A DNA stretch of 64,000 nt from positions 904,512 to 968,511 of the forward strand of contig JXTB01000036.1 in NCBI GenBank assembly GCA_002914805.1, in the 5' to 3' direction. Made by a program: the position numbers and the translations under genes. Under the pieces are notes generated by a model, which made no database searches, was not told the origin of the DNA, and saw nothing but the letters and a program-made list of their open reading frames with translations. Below, one piece after another: positions 12,300-24,900 of this stretch; position 1 is the first letter of the stretch; every line of letters begins with the position of its first letter. Origin of the DNA: Parasponia andersonii. Lineage: Eukaryota > Streptophyta > Magnoliopsida > Rosales > Cannabaceae.

Positions 12300-12841
12300 T
12301 AACTATGCAGGAGCTTTTCATCACTAAAATATTTTCGATCGAGGTAATTATTTTTCTTACTGGGCATTTTATGCTCACTCTCTTCTTCCCTTCCTCAGGT
12401 GGTGTCCAGTGCGATTTTGAAGATCAAGAGGAGCAAGAGGCCATCGGGATTGTAGTTCGTTATCTTGGTAATGTTTGAAGCGTGTTGTTGTGGTATTTGG
12501 ATTGTTTGAGTTTTGTTTTAGCATTGAACCAAGATTACTACTTTCTCTTTTTGTCTGTGAACTCATGTATGCCATCTTGGTATCTGTTCTGACATGGATG
12601 ATGATAATGTTTGAACATATATTTGATTTACGTTCTTTTCGGTATTTATTCGATTTATGTTTAATGGTGTATACGAACTGTGGGAGAGGTTCACGGGATA
12701 GAATTCTAAATATTTTATTTTATTTAAAATGAACTGTTTTATAAAACTAAAACTTTTTAGGCATTTTTAAATAAATCAAGGAATTTCTCATCCTTATGAA
12801 ATTTCCATTTCTGCCACTAGCCTAAGTTTTGGGTTGTGACA
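12300..12841 (+). repeat. 3' end of a Ty3/gypsy LTR
   Basis: The sequence ends GGGTTGTGACA at 12841, directly before a primer-binding site and gag. The 'cttactgggcattttatgctca' stretch near 12355 resembles the 3' part of chromovirus-type LTRs. The 5' start was not identified, so the left coordinate is approximate. Confidence 0.55.
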
Positions 12842-12850
12842 GAAAATTTT

Positions 12851-12862
12851 TAGTACCAGAGC
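12851..12862 (+). other. Gypsy primer-binding site
   Basis: TAGTACCAGAGC, nine bases after the LTR end, is one or two changes from TGGTATCAGAGC, the complement of initiator tRNA-Met. The spacing supports the LTR boundary at 12841. Confidence 0.7.
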
Positions 12863-12976
12863 TTTGAGTTTAACAGTTCGGATATATCACTATCAAACTA
12901 GATTGAAGTTGATTTTATGACAAGCATTCATCATTTTCGCATTAACAGTTTGACATATTGTTTCAGACTTTTAAGG

Positions 12977-13689
12977 ATGCTTCCAAGAAGAGTTCCGAGA
13001 CACCAGCTAGGTGTCGAACCTTCTCGTCCGGAATTCACTCATCTGATCAAGGCAATGCAGCAGGCATTCACCCAGATGAGCAATCTAGACTATCAGCCTC
13101 CAGCTCCGAGGGAACATTAGTTGGATCAGTCTGATCATCTCTAGCCAAGGTAGTTTAATGGTGGGCCAGGAGCTCTCACGATAATTGTTTGGTTGTATGA
13201 GATAGAGAGGTATTTTTGGGCTTTTGGTACTCCGGTTGAGTTTTGGGATATGTTTGCTATTACCCGTTTGGCAGGGAGTGCCATTCGCTGGTGGAAAACA
13301 GTGAACGGATAAAAGATGGAGTGAGTTTGACTTGGAAAGACTTTGAATAGATTTTCAAGGCCCAGTATGCCGATGAGGATCAACAAGATGAAATGGTGAA
13401 CTGGTTTGAGACGTTGATTCAAGGTAACAAAACAGTGAATGAGTACCTGATAGAGTTCACTGAGCTGGCAAGTGTTGCTCTTAGACCGAGTACGAGTGAG
13501 AAGTACCGAGTTGCCAAGTTCAAAAGTCGTCTGAATCGGAACATTTTCAACAGAATTAGTACTCAGACTTTCTATACTCTTCCTAAAATTACAGTGACTG
13601 CCCAGCACGCAGAGGCCATTGAAGAAGGATTAGATTCCAGAAGGAACCAGCGGAGAGGTAATGACAGGAAAGTCACCAGAAGGAACTAA
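12977..13689 (+). pseudogene. Truncated Ty3/gypsy gag
   Basis: The reading starts MLPRRVPRHQ at 12977. After a stop at about 13118 it continues through a Gag core: EIERYFWAFGTP, an RLAGSAIRWWKT block, then from 13393 WFETLIQGNKTVNEYLIEFTEL and a KFKSRLN block. This is the retrotrans_gag domain of chromovirus-like elements. Several in-frame stops and at least one frameshift break it. It stops at 13689, before any zinc knuckle or pol domain, so the element is truncated. The PBS and LTR end just upstream fit a plus-strand element. Confidence 0.8.
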
Positions 13690-13798
13690 GAACTCCTATC
13701 AAAAAATCTTTAATAAATACCTTTAAAAAAGAAAATCTCTCCATAACATTTATATGTGCACGAAAATGAAAACAAGAACTCCTCTCAAAAAATCTTTA
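13687..13798 (+). repeat. Short direct repeat after the truncated gag
   Basis: A unit of about 25 bp (aagaactcctatcaaaaaat... and aagaactcctctcaaaaaat...) occurs at 13687-13711 and 13773-13798, directly at the point where gag homology ends. It could mark a deletion or rearrangement junction. Confidence 0.6.
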
Positions 13799-15079
13799 GA
13801 GCTTCCTTGAGATTTGAAACCTAGATTAATTTCATATTTGATAAATATCAAGCAATTCTCATGCTTTCGATTGGCTACACCTAGTGTGATCTAATGCCAT
13901 TGCGGCCATATCTATTTTGACCTCGATCACCTTATCAACCTTACTGTAACTTCTTGTAAATAGTAAATAATAGTGGAAAATTATGGTACGCCAATACGAT
14001 GAAATTAAAAATATATAAATTAATATTCGATTATAACATTGATTAATGGGTGCTGGATAAACTTAAGGACAAATATTGGCATTTCATCGGATCATACGGA
14101 GCAAGAGGTAGAGACATGGGAAAATTAAGCAAAAGATCCGTGATAAGAATTTTTGCTTATCATTAATAAGAACAAATCTATGATAACAAAGCATTTTGGG
14201 GAAAAGTGCAAAAAGGCATAAAAAATGGAGAAATAGAATAAAAGAGATTTTCTCAGCCGAAAAAAAAGGAACAAAAGAAGATTTGGTACACGCAAAAGAA
14301 TAAAAATATAAAGTGGCAAAAAAGGAAAGTGAGTGGGAAAAAATGAAGGGATTTCTAGACTAGGGTATAGAAAATTTCATTTATTGAAATGGTTTGGTCC
14401 TTCTAATATGATTGATTGTGAGAAAAGAACATGGAAAAGACTATTTGGACTCCATCTTCCTTTTTTTAAGACTATGTTGATATAGTTGATTTTTTAGGAC
14501 TAAAAATTAGGTGCAAGTAGAGAGAGAAAAAATCGGTTTTCAAAATTATCTTTAGTCAAAAGTGAGAAAATGGTAGGTGGGAGCATTAAATGGCTGTCAT
14601 TTCATTTTGTCCCATTTTTCCTTATTTTTCTTCTATTTTTATTCTCTTTTCATCTTTCTCTCACTTTTTCTTCTCTGTTCTCTCTCCAAAACTAGAGCTT
14701 GATTTTCATCTCATGAAAAAGATAATGAATATGATTAATATTTTTGGCTCATGAGAAATATGAAGGCTTGTTTTCTCTCTCTCTCTATCTATCTCTCTCT
14801 CTCTCTCTCTTGTTCTTGTTAATGATTTCTTTGTCTCTGTCTCTCTCTTTCCCCACCTCTATTTTTCTCTCTTTTTTAATAGCCTTTTTAATTTAAAAAA
14901 CTCAACTAAAAAGAAGTTTGGCATTGATAGTAGGAGAGTTTTTCAAATTTTGAAAGTAAGCAAATAAGTTTTGTTTAAGAATAGTTTAATAAATGAGGAC
15001 TATAATATTGATCTCGGTAATAATATGCTAAAAATTCTATATTTTGGTTTATTTATAATCTTCTTAATATCTTGTAGAT
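13799..15079. other. Non-coding stretch with CT microsatellite
   Basis: No gene seen. A (CT)n run lies at 14773-14811, with pyrimidine-rich sequence on either side (14620-14690, 14820-14880). Confidence 0.6.
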
Positions 15080-15363
15080 TTCATTGGTTGACGTATGGTC
15101 AAGACTAAATGGACCTTAGATCAATATCCTCTTGACCTTTGGTTAATATAAAATGACCTTTGAGGTCAATTCAAACTTGACTTATGTTCAAAAAAATTTG
15201 ACTAGTACCTCATCATTTTGAAATCATTTCTCATTCATTTATTAAATGTATCAACTTATGTATCATATAAGACATTATTCTATCTTAGGATATAGTTTAT
15301 GAGTTATTTTGTAGACATAGAAATTGTTCTTCTCAATAAGACCTCTTCCTGCGGAGGTCATTT

Positions 15364-17017
15364 TGTTGGAATAATGTCATACAAAGCAGTTTATTATTTA
15401 GACATTATAAACAATATTTATTGGATTATTTATTTGTCTATTTTGTTATTAATAAATTCCATATTATGAATTTCTATTTTATTTATGTCCCATTGATATA
15501 CATGTAATGTATATGTTTATCTTATGCAAACATCTAAAAGATTCCAAGACATAAAATGAGTAATAAAGAATTATTCGTATGATAAATTCATATATGGGAG
15601 ACATTATATTCTTTATTTCATTATGTCTAAATTAAATTGTTCGCATTCTGTATATTGAAAATGGAATACTTTACTATGACATAGAATGTAGTGTTGTCTA
15701 TTTAATTAATGAAGTCTCTAATTATCAAAGTGAGTCTTCAGATAGAAATACTAGTGTGTTATAAGAAAGTTATAACAGCATCGAACAGGAACTAGTGAAT
15801 TAGAATTTGAGGTTAAGTGTCGTAACTTAAATTTCTAATTTTACTAATTTAGCACTATTTTAGAAGATCTTAATCCTAGTGATTAATGAATTTACTTTCA
15901 TGTATTTTGTCTTTTTGAGTTACTAAAGGACTAGTTCCGATTTATGGTTCGAACTCCGGTATCTTGGAAGATAAGGTATATGAAATGTGTAGAACGTTTT
16001 TCATGATGGATACCATGCATATGATGTCACTTTGAGTTTTTTCAAGTACTTGGATAATATAAACCAGGGCTCCGGTATTCACTATGTGAATTTGACTGTG
16101 TTGGTATAAGCAGATACAAACACCATAGTCAACTATTATCCATTAGATGAAAAATGGCAACTCAAAGGTAAATATGTACTAGAGGGGTAATATAGTAATT
16201 TCACCCTACTAGTATGACATTGCATTGGGGGTATGTCTACAGGTATAATATATTCTAAATGAATCAAGCTAATTAATTGTTAATAAGCTTCACAAAAAAA
16301 TAAATGACATTTAGTCCAAGAGTACACTATTGGGCCTATAGTGGTGTGCCCTAATATTAATGGACAAGGCCCAATCATAATTAAGAGTTAATTATAATTG
16401 TGGGTATATGGTTCATTGGAGCGTGGGCTTGATGGATCTATCTAGTCCTTTGTCTAGCTCAAATTAAAGTCCAATAGTCATTTGATGATCAGTTGAGCCC
16501 AACAACCCCAATAAGCCCATTAGGGTTTACTAATCTCTCTATTGTTAAGAGAAAAGTTCTCTAGCAACCAGACACAAGTATTACACGTAAAATACTCCCT
16601 TGAAAAGAGAGTGTCACATGCATAACAGAGAGAGAGGGAGAGCATAAAATCGGCCAACCCTAGGGATTCCATCCTTGGTAATTTTGGTTAACCTGGAGAA
16701 ATCGTTTCGAGAAGATTGTCTTCTTGTTCGTCTGCGGATCTTTTTATTGGGAATCAAGAACGTGATCACTCACCAGATTAATAAAACGGCTTTCGAGAAT
16801 ATACGGGAAGACAAGAAGATTGTGGAGTGAATCCGGGTATTGTTCTTGTCTAGATTAAGAGTTAATTTATGTTAGATCCTGATCCGAAATGTTTTGTAAA
16901 AAGAAAAATTTTAAACGACCAATTCTGCTGCATTTCTTGAATTTACAAAACTATGGTGTTCTTAAAAATGATTTTATGAAAATATTTTCCAGAAATTTAT
17001 TCCAATAAACACCAACA
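15364..17017 (+). mobile_element. Solo LTR, 1654 bp
   Basis: It begins TGTTGGAATAATG and ends CACCAACA, with an inverted TTGGAAT/ATTCCAA near the ends. Flanks are CATTT (15359-15363) and CATTG (17018-17022). The sequence on either side joins into a segment paralogous to 21800-21900, which has no insertion and reads 'gtacatttaattcagac' at the corresponding point. That empty paralogous site is strong support for the boundaries. No internal domain or second LTR is visible. The + orientation is inferred from the purine-rich leader and GC-richer 3' third and is tentative. The family is not assigned. Confidence 0.8.
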
Positions 17018-18141
17018 CATTGAATTTAGACTTAATTGCGATAATTTCTGAAATTACTGTCTGAAATAAATTCCAACAATTAGATCAGTACTAACACGAA
17101 AATTTAAACTTTTTTTCACCTATGGTCAGGATATTCTTGACTTTAGGTCAGAAAGTTCTTGACTTAAGAACAAAAAGTTCCTGACATAGGGTCAAGAAAT
17201 CATTGACTTGGGGTCAAGAACTTCTAGATCATAAATGATGAATTTTTGACTTAGTTCTTGATTTAGGGTCAAAAAGTTATTGACTTGAGTCAAACTTTTC
17301 TTAACTTCGGGTAAAAAAGTTTCTGACTTGAGGTCAAGAAGTTATTGAATTTCAGTCAAGAAGCGATTATTTAGTGTTATGATATTCTTGACCTAACGTC
17401 AAAAAGTTATTGGCTTAAGATAAATAAGTGCTTGAATTTGGCATGAAATCAGTTTAATATGAAACTTGATCACGATATTATATGTAATATGTTCTTAAAT
17501 ATTGCATGAAATTAAGAATAACTTGAACGGAAATACTTGAACGGAAATATAAAATAATTTAACATCTAGTCAAAAACACTCTGACCTAAGGTAACTCTAA
17601 CAAGTTATTACTTCAAAACTCATAAAGTTTTAACAAAATAAAAATAATATTTCTTTATGTTTTCTTCTTCTTAATTCCAGTACTATTTCTTTTGCTTCTT
17701 CTTTTGCATAGTCTTTGTATTCTTTTTTTGTCATTATCTTAACCTCATCCACCCCCTTTTTCTCTGTGTCAAAAGAAATAAACTTTTCAGCTAGTATAAC
17801 GAGATGTTTAGGTCAATCAATCGCAGTTAGTTTCTTTTTTTTTTAGCTTTTTTGCCCCTTCATTGCTTTTGGGTCTCAAAATCATCATTGTTAAGATCCT
17901 TCTCTTAAATTCTCTACAGTGATTACGACATGTAAATGTCAATATGTTCTTCACAAAAGGCCAATAATATCCTTGACGCAAGGTCAAGACATTGTCGGCT
18001 CAAGTCAAGATAATCTTGACTCAAGGTTAAAAGACTATTGACTCAAGGTAAATACCTCATTCACTTAAGTTTAATATGTTCTTGACTCAATCTCCTAACT
18101 CAAGTTCAATATGTTGTCAAAGTTGAAAGAAAAAATAGTAA
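17018..18141. repeat. Motif block A of the mosaic
   Basis: The first 110 bp (gataatttctgaaattact... ttccaacaattagatca) match 21848-21960 closely. They are followed by an array of the palindromic motif to about 17460 and again from 17940. Between the arrays, about 17640-17900 is a Lys/Arg-rich low-complexity remnant on the - strand with no recognisable domain. Confidence 0.6.
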
Positions 18142-18146
18142 ACAAT

Positions 18147-19093
18147 TGTGATATCCCGAATTCATAAACGACACTCATTTCCTCACATAATTAAAGAACC
18201 AATAATAACATGATTGCATAATATTTTTTTTTATATATATTAGGCATTTATGTGCTATAATTTTGAGTACTTCTTTTAGTATATTGAGTATTTTTATAAT
18301 CTTTGTCTGTGAAGAAATTTTTACATTGAAATGCTCAAGATACACTCTAGCTCGAGTTAACGTGTATTAAGTTTACTACTCTTATATGATTATTGAAAAA
18401 AAAATTAATAATAATAATAAGAATAGTTAAACAGGTCTAAAATACCTTGTTATATTATTAGTATCATTACCACTATTCTTGTTATTATTTTCTTTAACGT
18501 TTGAACTAGTTACTTATTAGGTGTATATATGTAATTATACATGAATTTAATAGTTGAGGAATTTCTTTATCTTCGTTACATTGATATTTCTTTTTGTGCC
18601 TAAGTGCCTAGCTTATAGGTTGGTATAGATTTGATTTGGTCAATGCGTTTTTTTTTAAGTGATAAGATAATATATTAGACGTAAATAATTACAAAATGAA
18701 AAAAGTAGAAGCTCGTCTTCTTAAGTCGGTGGGGACCTTTTACATTACATATATCACTGTCATCTTTTGGAGGATTATTTCTCTACCGCCAACACTATAT
18801 CTCCATTAAGCACACGAAAGTCCACTCAAAGAGAGACCAAATTTTTACGTTTTTACTCTGGATGACTGGTTTTTCGGAGGTACTCTTCTTCAGTTAGAAT
18901 TTTATTATCTTCGCACTAGCTGTGATATACCATGAGTTATCTTGTGAAGAAATTAAGGAAGAGTTTATGTTTATCCTTTAGGTGTATTCTTTCAACAAGA
19001 TCCTTTGTTAAAGTAATAATTGTTGATTATTGTTAACAAAAATTCTTAGACTTCTTATAATATTTCTATCTAACTATAGACTTAGACATGTAT

Positions 19094-19134
<41 letters not shown>

Positions 19135-20510
19135 GAGTCAAAGATCGGAATAAACATTTTTTTTTCAGTAGCTTTTAATAGCTTTGCGATGATTTTATGC
19201 ATTAGCTTTAATTTAAGTGCTTTTGTATTTGATATGTGTAGATTTATATATGAAACATGTGTGAATGTATTTCATGGTAGCAATATATTATTTTCTTTGT
19301 GACTGTTTTATTTATTTAGTATCTTTATTCTAAAAGTGAATGAAAACGACTTCAAAGTTCTTAAGTTTGCTATTTATATGCATAAGACACGTTTTAAATA
19401 AGTATGTGAACATTTCACATTTTTATGTTAATGAAAATATTTCAAAAGAATATTTTTCACTTCTCTGATTTGTATTTTATACTTAGACATATATTTATAT
19501 ATACATGTTCATAGTAATAGTTATTTTTTTTAGGCTCAGTTCAATTACTAATTATTGTAATACATACAGGTTAATATATTAAGCGATTATTTGAAAAATA
19601 TTAGGATATATCAATTGTTCCTAGAGTGAAAGAGCATTTCATTGGGAAACATAAAAGCTCGAAATCGAAGTAAGTAACGTCACACCTGCAATGTAAGAAA
19701 TTCTTTGTTCTGTAAAATTATGAAATTTGTGGATATCGAATCTGTGGATATATGCATCTATCATTTACTTTGTATGAGACATGTATACGTAGTGTATTTA
19801 TATTGCCTGACGAGTATTAGTGAATAGAGTGTGGTGGGCCAACGCCCAAATATTTGATATGGTCTCTTCGGAAACACTCTGGTCCTTTCGGGGACATTAT
19901 GGTTCCTACGGGAACACTTTGATGGCAGTATGGGGTGGACCTCTGCTGTACACAAAGGTGATTTTCTGAGGCTCGAGATCTCCATATAGCTCATGATATG
20001 TTATATGTTTTCTGAGCGGCTCAAAATGCGATTCACGGTCTCATCAGGTATTACAATATACACAGGAATCCCAATTATATGATTATCTGCTCTCTGTCAT
20101 ATGCGCTCTACATTTGCATACGTTACTTACTGAGTTTTATACTAATAAATATTCTTATATTGTAGATGGTATAGATGTTATGTGAGTTGGAAGAGGAGCG
20201 CAGACTTTCTGACCACAGCTTGTGTATATGAACATTTTGACGTTGTGGTTTCTGACAGAAGATTTTGTACCTATTTTGGGCGTGTGTATATTATGTATAT
20301 TTTTATAAGAGATCCACAATGTGAGTATGTATATACGTATAAATTAGACTATGTATAATTATGAGTGGGATTGCCCTTTTTCTCCCAGAAAGTTTAAAGA
20401 GTTTTAAATTTCCCTTATTTTATTAATTTTAAGTCAAGTAGCGTCTCCCGATTTCATTAAATAATTATACAATATCTGTATATACGTGTGTGAAATTAGG
20501 GGACGTTACA
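18147..20510 (+). mobile_element. Solo LTR, 2364 bp, Ty3/gypsy (chromovirus-like)
   Basis: It starts TGTGATATCCCG and ends GGGGACGTTACA, with a perfect 5-bp target duplication ACAAT at 18142-18146 and 20511-20515. The 3' part has features I associate with chromovirus LTRs: a G/C-richer 'ttcggaaacactctggtcc' block at about 19866, 'acttactgagttttata' at about 20125, and a transcribed-looking tail. No internal coding sequence or second LTR, so it is a solo LTR left by recombination. A (TA)n tract lies at 19096-19131. Confidence 0.88.
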
Positions 20511-20549
20511 ACAATACCTTATAATTATCATGAAGATGGATTGTCACTC

Positions 20550-20960
20550 AGATGCCCTTTTCCATTGTGTCCTCAAAATCTCCATCTTTGTGATCCATAT
20601 CCATAGCAACCATATTCTTTGCTAATATTTTTTTTTCCCCTCCGTCTCATTTTTTGCCTTCTTCTCCATATCCTTCTCTTTCTTATTATATGCCTCTCAT
20701 TCCCTCCAATTCTCATTTTCTTTTCAGTGTGTCCTCTATCTTTATCACTGCCATTGCTTTTACCATTCTTTTTCTACTCTCTATCTACTTCCCTATCTTT
20801 CTCTTCAACATCATCTTCGTCATCCTCACCATTATCATTTTTTTCCTCAATATTTTTCTTCACTTCAACTAGAACCTCTTCTCCTTCTACCTCATCAGCC
20901 TGACCATCTTTCTTCTCTACATCAACCTGCTCTTGTTATCTCTCTTCTCCTAGCTTCAAA
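20550..20960 (-). pseudogene. Acidic low-complexity coding remnant
   Basis: On the - strand this reads as a Glu/Asp/Lys-rich stretch (EEVEGEEVLVEVKK, NGEDDEDDVEEKD). On the + strand it is only a CT-rich sequence. It sits on the same strand as the DUF1985-like remnant further right, so it may be the acidic linker of that protein. No start, stop or domain can be fixed. Confidence 0.35.
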
Positions 20961-21934
20961 TAAAAAAAAAATTAGGATTAGACTGAAGCTTTATAAAAAA
21001 AATTATTTGGAGAAGCTTTGGCTACAATCAAAATATTTTTGACCTATGGTCATAAAAGTGTCAACTATACTCACGATATATAGTCAAAAAGTTCTTAACC
21101 ATAAGTAGTGAATGCTAAAAATAATAACTTGTTTGTTAGCTTCATTTTCTTCCTCAACATTTTTCTCGTCACTATATTTCTTTTCTTTATCACCCTATTT
21201 TTATTGGCTTTCCTCTCTCTACTTGAAACAAAAAAATTAAGATCACATAGAAGCTTTGTTAAATTATTTGCATAACCAAATTAATGGCAAAATATTTTAA
21301 GAAACTTTGCTTAAGGTCAAAATGTTTTTAGCCTATGGTCAGGAAGTTCTTGACCACCGGCCATGACATACTGAAGGACTTATTGACCATATATTAAAAA
21401 TACTATTACTTATTTCTCAAATATATTTCCACTGTCATTATCTCAGGTCTGCTGTAGACTCTCTTTGTCTTGGTCTTGTTTCTATCCATTACTCGGTATT
21501 AGTGCTCTAAACTCATACATACTTCTATTCTCTTCTCGTTTAGTAGTGGGAGTTACTGTATCTATAAAGGAGCATAACTTTTTCCTCATACTATATCCTT
21601 ATTATATGCCTTCCATTCCTTCCAATTCTCTTCTCTAATATGTTGCAACTCCTTTAGCACAACTTCATGGAATGCAACGTTTATAACAATACCATCTAAG
21701 TTTAGTTTTTGGCATTTCTTAGAAAGTTAAATAACTTTAATAATATCATCTTCATCCTTATAAACTCCTGCTATTTCTTTTTTAACAAACTTCCTCTTAC
21801 TCTTCTTGAAAATGCTCTTCTCATTAATAAGAACTCTTGAGTGGAGTACATTTAATTCAGACTCAGTTGGGATAATTTCTGAAATTACAATCTAAAATAA
21901 ATTCCAATAATTAGATCAAAACTAACACTAAAAT

Positions 21935-22510
21935 TTAAACGATTTTTTACATATGGTCAAGATGTTCTTAACTTCGGGTCAGGAAGTTCTTGACTTAGAG
22001 TCAAGAAGTTCATACCATAGGGTCAAGTACTACCTAGCCCCAATTGGTGGATTTCTTGAATTAGTTCTTGATTTAAGGTATGGTCAACTAGTTCTTGACT
22101 TTGGTCAAGAAGTTCTTGACACAAGTTAAAATTTTCTTGACCTTAAGCTATTAATAACATTGAGCAATAAAAGTGTAAATATTGATTGAACACTAAAAAT
22201 TAAATTATTTTTCACTTGTGGTTAGGATGTTCTTAATTTCAGGTCATTAAGTTCTTGACTTAGGGTGAAGAAGTTCCTCATATAAGGTTAAGAAGTTATT
22301 GACTTAAGGTTAAGAACTTCCTGACCACGTGTCATGAATTTCTTGACTTAGTTCTTAATTTAAGGTAGGGTCAACAAGTTCTTGACTTTGGTCAAGTATA
22401 TCTAGACTGAAGTTAAGAAGATCTTGACATAAGTCAAAAAATTAATGACCTTAAGCTATTAACAACATTAAGAAATAATAGTGTAAATATTGATTGAAAC
22501 ACAAGTAAAT
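21935..22510. repeat. Tandem pair of about 265-308-bp motif-rich units
   Basis: Unit 1 (about 21935-22200) and unit 2 (about 22201-22510) share 'taaa..attttt.ca..t..tggt.a.gatgttcttaa', the palindromic array, and the tail 'accttaagctattaa.aacatt' followed by 'gtgtaaatattgattga'. The period varies with internal indels. This is a local duplication of the mosaic unit. Confidence 0.7.
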
Positions 22511-22559
22511 TTACATTGGCTTTTAGAAACACTTCAGTCTTTATTTCGTGTCCAGAGAT

Positions 22560-23340
22560 TATCTTTTTCCTCAGTGTACTCCAAGATAACATTTAGGGAA
22601 TTTGTCAACAACATCTCATATAGCATGTTTCATACTAAAATCAGGAAAACCCTCATACGTCCATAATTGAAGCACCAATGGAAATCTGGTAAACTCAAAA
22701 TGCATAAGTTCCTTTCTATTTTTTTCTACAATCACATTTGGATTGATTACTCTCCTTGTCATAGTGGATACTATCTCATTTCATAGGTAAGACCCCTATG
22801 GGAAAGCAACGAAGACATTCAAGTCATTCACCAATCGAAAGCACATATCAGGCACAGTAGCATTTTTTGCATTGGACATGAGAGCATATGTAACAAAATA
22901 AAGAAGTGCAAGCTTCATAGCATCTTCATCATTGTCAAGCCGTATGCCGCTGGACACAACCTCCAATATTTCTCGCTTCACCATCTTATCCGAGTTAGAG
23001 TACTTCTCTTATATCATATCCCCAAGCTTTAATGGTTCACATTCACCTCTCCATGAATATTCAAACCTGATATTATTACCAAATGTAACGTTGCAAATGA
23101 AACTAGGATTCCACATACGTTTATTTCAATGCAGTCATCATTATTAGACGAGTTTTCACAGTAACCTAGCATATTACCATGTTATATACAATCTATTTAG
23201 ACATTGCTATCAGCTGGGCCTCTAAAAAATGACCAATACAGGTTTCAGCAAACAATTTTTTCTACTTATTGGTTAACATGTCCTATATAATTTCGATCAT
23301 CTCATAAATAGTCCTATGGAAGTTCACCTTCCCGCGAAGC
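22560..23340 (-). pseudogene. DUF1985-like (ULP-associated transposon gene) remnant
   Basis: The clearest open piece is 22984-22796 (-), containing LDNDEDAMKLALLYFVTYALM, with FRLVNDLNVFVAFP downstream. The frame continues with RFPLVLQLWTYEGFPDF towards 22640. Upstream, near 23260-23160, is an ETCIGHFLEAQ block. Together these match the plan of plant DUF1985 domains: FGHFL region, D..KLALLY.., LVDDL..F..YPWG, and FP.A.Q.WAYE. In plants this domain commonly belongs to proteins with a C-terminal Ulp1-type cysteine protease carried by Mutator-like and other DNA transposons. Stops occur at several positions and no protease domain is visible. It lies inside the palindromic-motif mosaic. Confidence 0.55.
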
Positions 23341-23389
23341 ATATCCTTATCAGTTACATAGTATTTAAAAAGATAACTTGTTGGATTAT

Positions 23390-24900
23390 ACTTGTCTTAG
23401 TTTGTTTGTTGTTGTGTATTTATTTTCCTAGTTATGTGATTGTGTGTTTGAATAAATAAAGATATTTTATACTTTCTTTAGTGATTACCTAGTTCCAATG
23501 ATAATAACTTTGGGTGAATTTATGTATAACTAATAAGTGAATTTTTTTCACTTACTTGGTTATTATTAAGCTTGATTTTTGCTAAGTTTCCAAGACCTTT
23601 TATTAGTTTTATTTGATTTATTTGGATTTTTTTAGGTTTTGTTAGTTAATGGAACCTTGGAGTGCTCATGGGAGTTCCAAAGAACCTTTTGGAAGCTAAA
23701 AATAGAAACTATGGCACCTAGGTGCCGTATGAAGGCACTATGGTTTTTGGAAGAGAGAGTTTGAAAGAAGAGGCTAAGAAGAAGAAAGCAGGAAAAATTT
23801 GGGTAAAATTAAGGCACCACGATGCTGTGCTAGAAACAAAGTGGCACCATAGTGCCAGTCAAGTGGCACCACGGCACCATTGCTATGCAGCGTATTTACT
23901 TCAAATGAGTGCCGCGTCGCTTGTTATATAACACTGCAGCATTCTCGGCTTGCCATATCAGTGTATTTATGCCCTTTTCTTATCTTTTTGGATGTCCTAG
24001 GTGTCGTAGCACATATAATAGGTCCTTTTACAAGAGAAAAATGGACTTTTAGACTTACAAGAGTAGCACTTACAAGGAATCAAGGAAGGAAGAAGGAGAA
24101 GACTTCTTGGGGAGAAATTAATCAATCAAATAAAGTTTTTCTTCTCTTTCTCCTATGATGTCAATAATTTGTAGTTTAATTTTGTTTATTTCAAACATGA
24201 GCTAAACTTTTGTATCTAGAGAATTGATGAACCTTTCTTGAAACTATGTCTTGCATTTCAATATGATTTTTATTACTTTTTTCTATGGTTTATGTGTATT
24301 ATCTTGATCTTAATATTTTCAATTGCTTGATCACTAATTGATTATGTAGGTCTTTAGAATTTGACACTTGAGAAAGGAAATTCTAATTGTGACCTTGGAT
24401 AATACAACCTAGTATTTGTATAGTTTGAGAAAACATATAGATTCTTTGAGGCTTTTTCATAAAGAACCCTTGCACTTAATGAATTTCTATGTTCTTGATT
24501 TTGAATAGATATATTTAAAATTAGGAATTTAAGATTAGACTCCACTTGGCATTCGAGAGAGGAAGTAGAAGAAATTTAGGTTCTTAGCCTATAAACTAGG
24601 GGAAAACTAATTAGACTTATATTGATGATGAAGAGACATAGTAGAGAGCTTGGTGAAGTCAATTCTCTAGGTTAGTTTGAAATTGATTCCTTATTAGTTT
24701 GCATTTATCAGTTACTTTTATTTGAGTTTACATATTTAGCTTTTGTTTATTTACATTGTCTAGTTATTTGATTTGTCTAGATAAAATTGAGAGTAATTAA
24801 GTACAATACTTAGTGAAATCAAATACAATCTTTGTAGTTTGACATTCCAGAATATACTTCCATTTTATTACTTGTTGGCACCGTACGCTTGCGATTATAT
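23390..24900 (+). mobile_element. Non-coding repeat element related to 7542-9127
   Basis: It interrupts the mosaic. It contains a GGCACC-rich block (23715-23880, including ggtgccgt, gtggcacca and similar), long non-coding AT-rich sequence, and a 3' end 'ttattacttgttggcaccgtacgcttgcg' region at 24866-24893. That end is homologous to the end of the element at 7542-9127 in opposite orientation. The ends are not certain; a possible left end is TTGTTGGATTATAC near 23380. No domain is recognised in the short ORFs within it. Confidence 0.45.

Noticed and set aside
12475-12732. 85-codon ORF as a gene
   Set aside because: It falls in the 3' end of a gypsy LTR just before its primer-binding site and has no domain.
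15080-18141. Motif arrays as a simple satellite
   Set aside because: Spacing is irregular, blocks are dispersed and interleaved with coding debris, and longer units (265-308 bp) are superimposed, which is not the form of a plain satellite.
20619-20903. Plus-strand Leu/Phe/Ser-rich ORFs as a membrane protein
   Set aside because: They are the reverse reading of an acidic low-complexity coding remnant and show no other protein feature.
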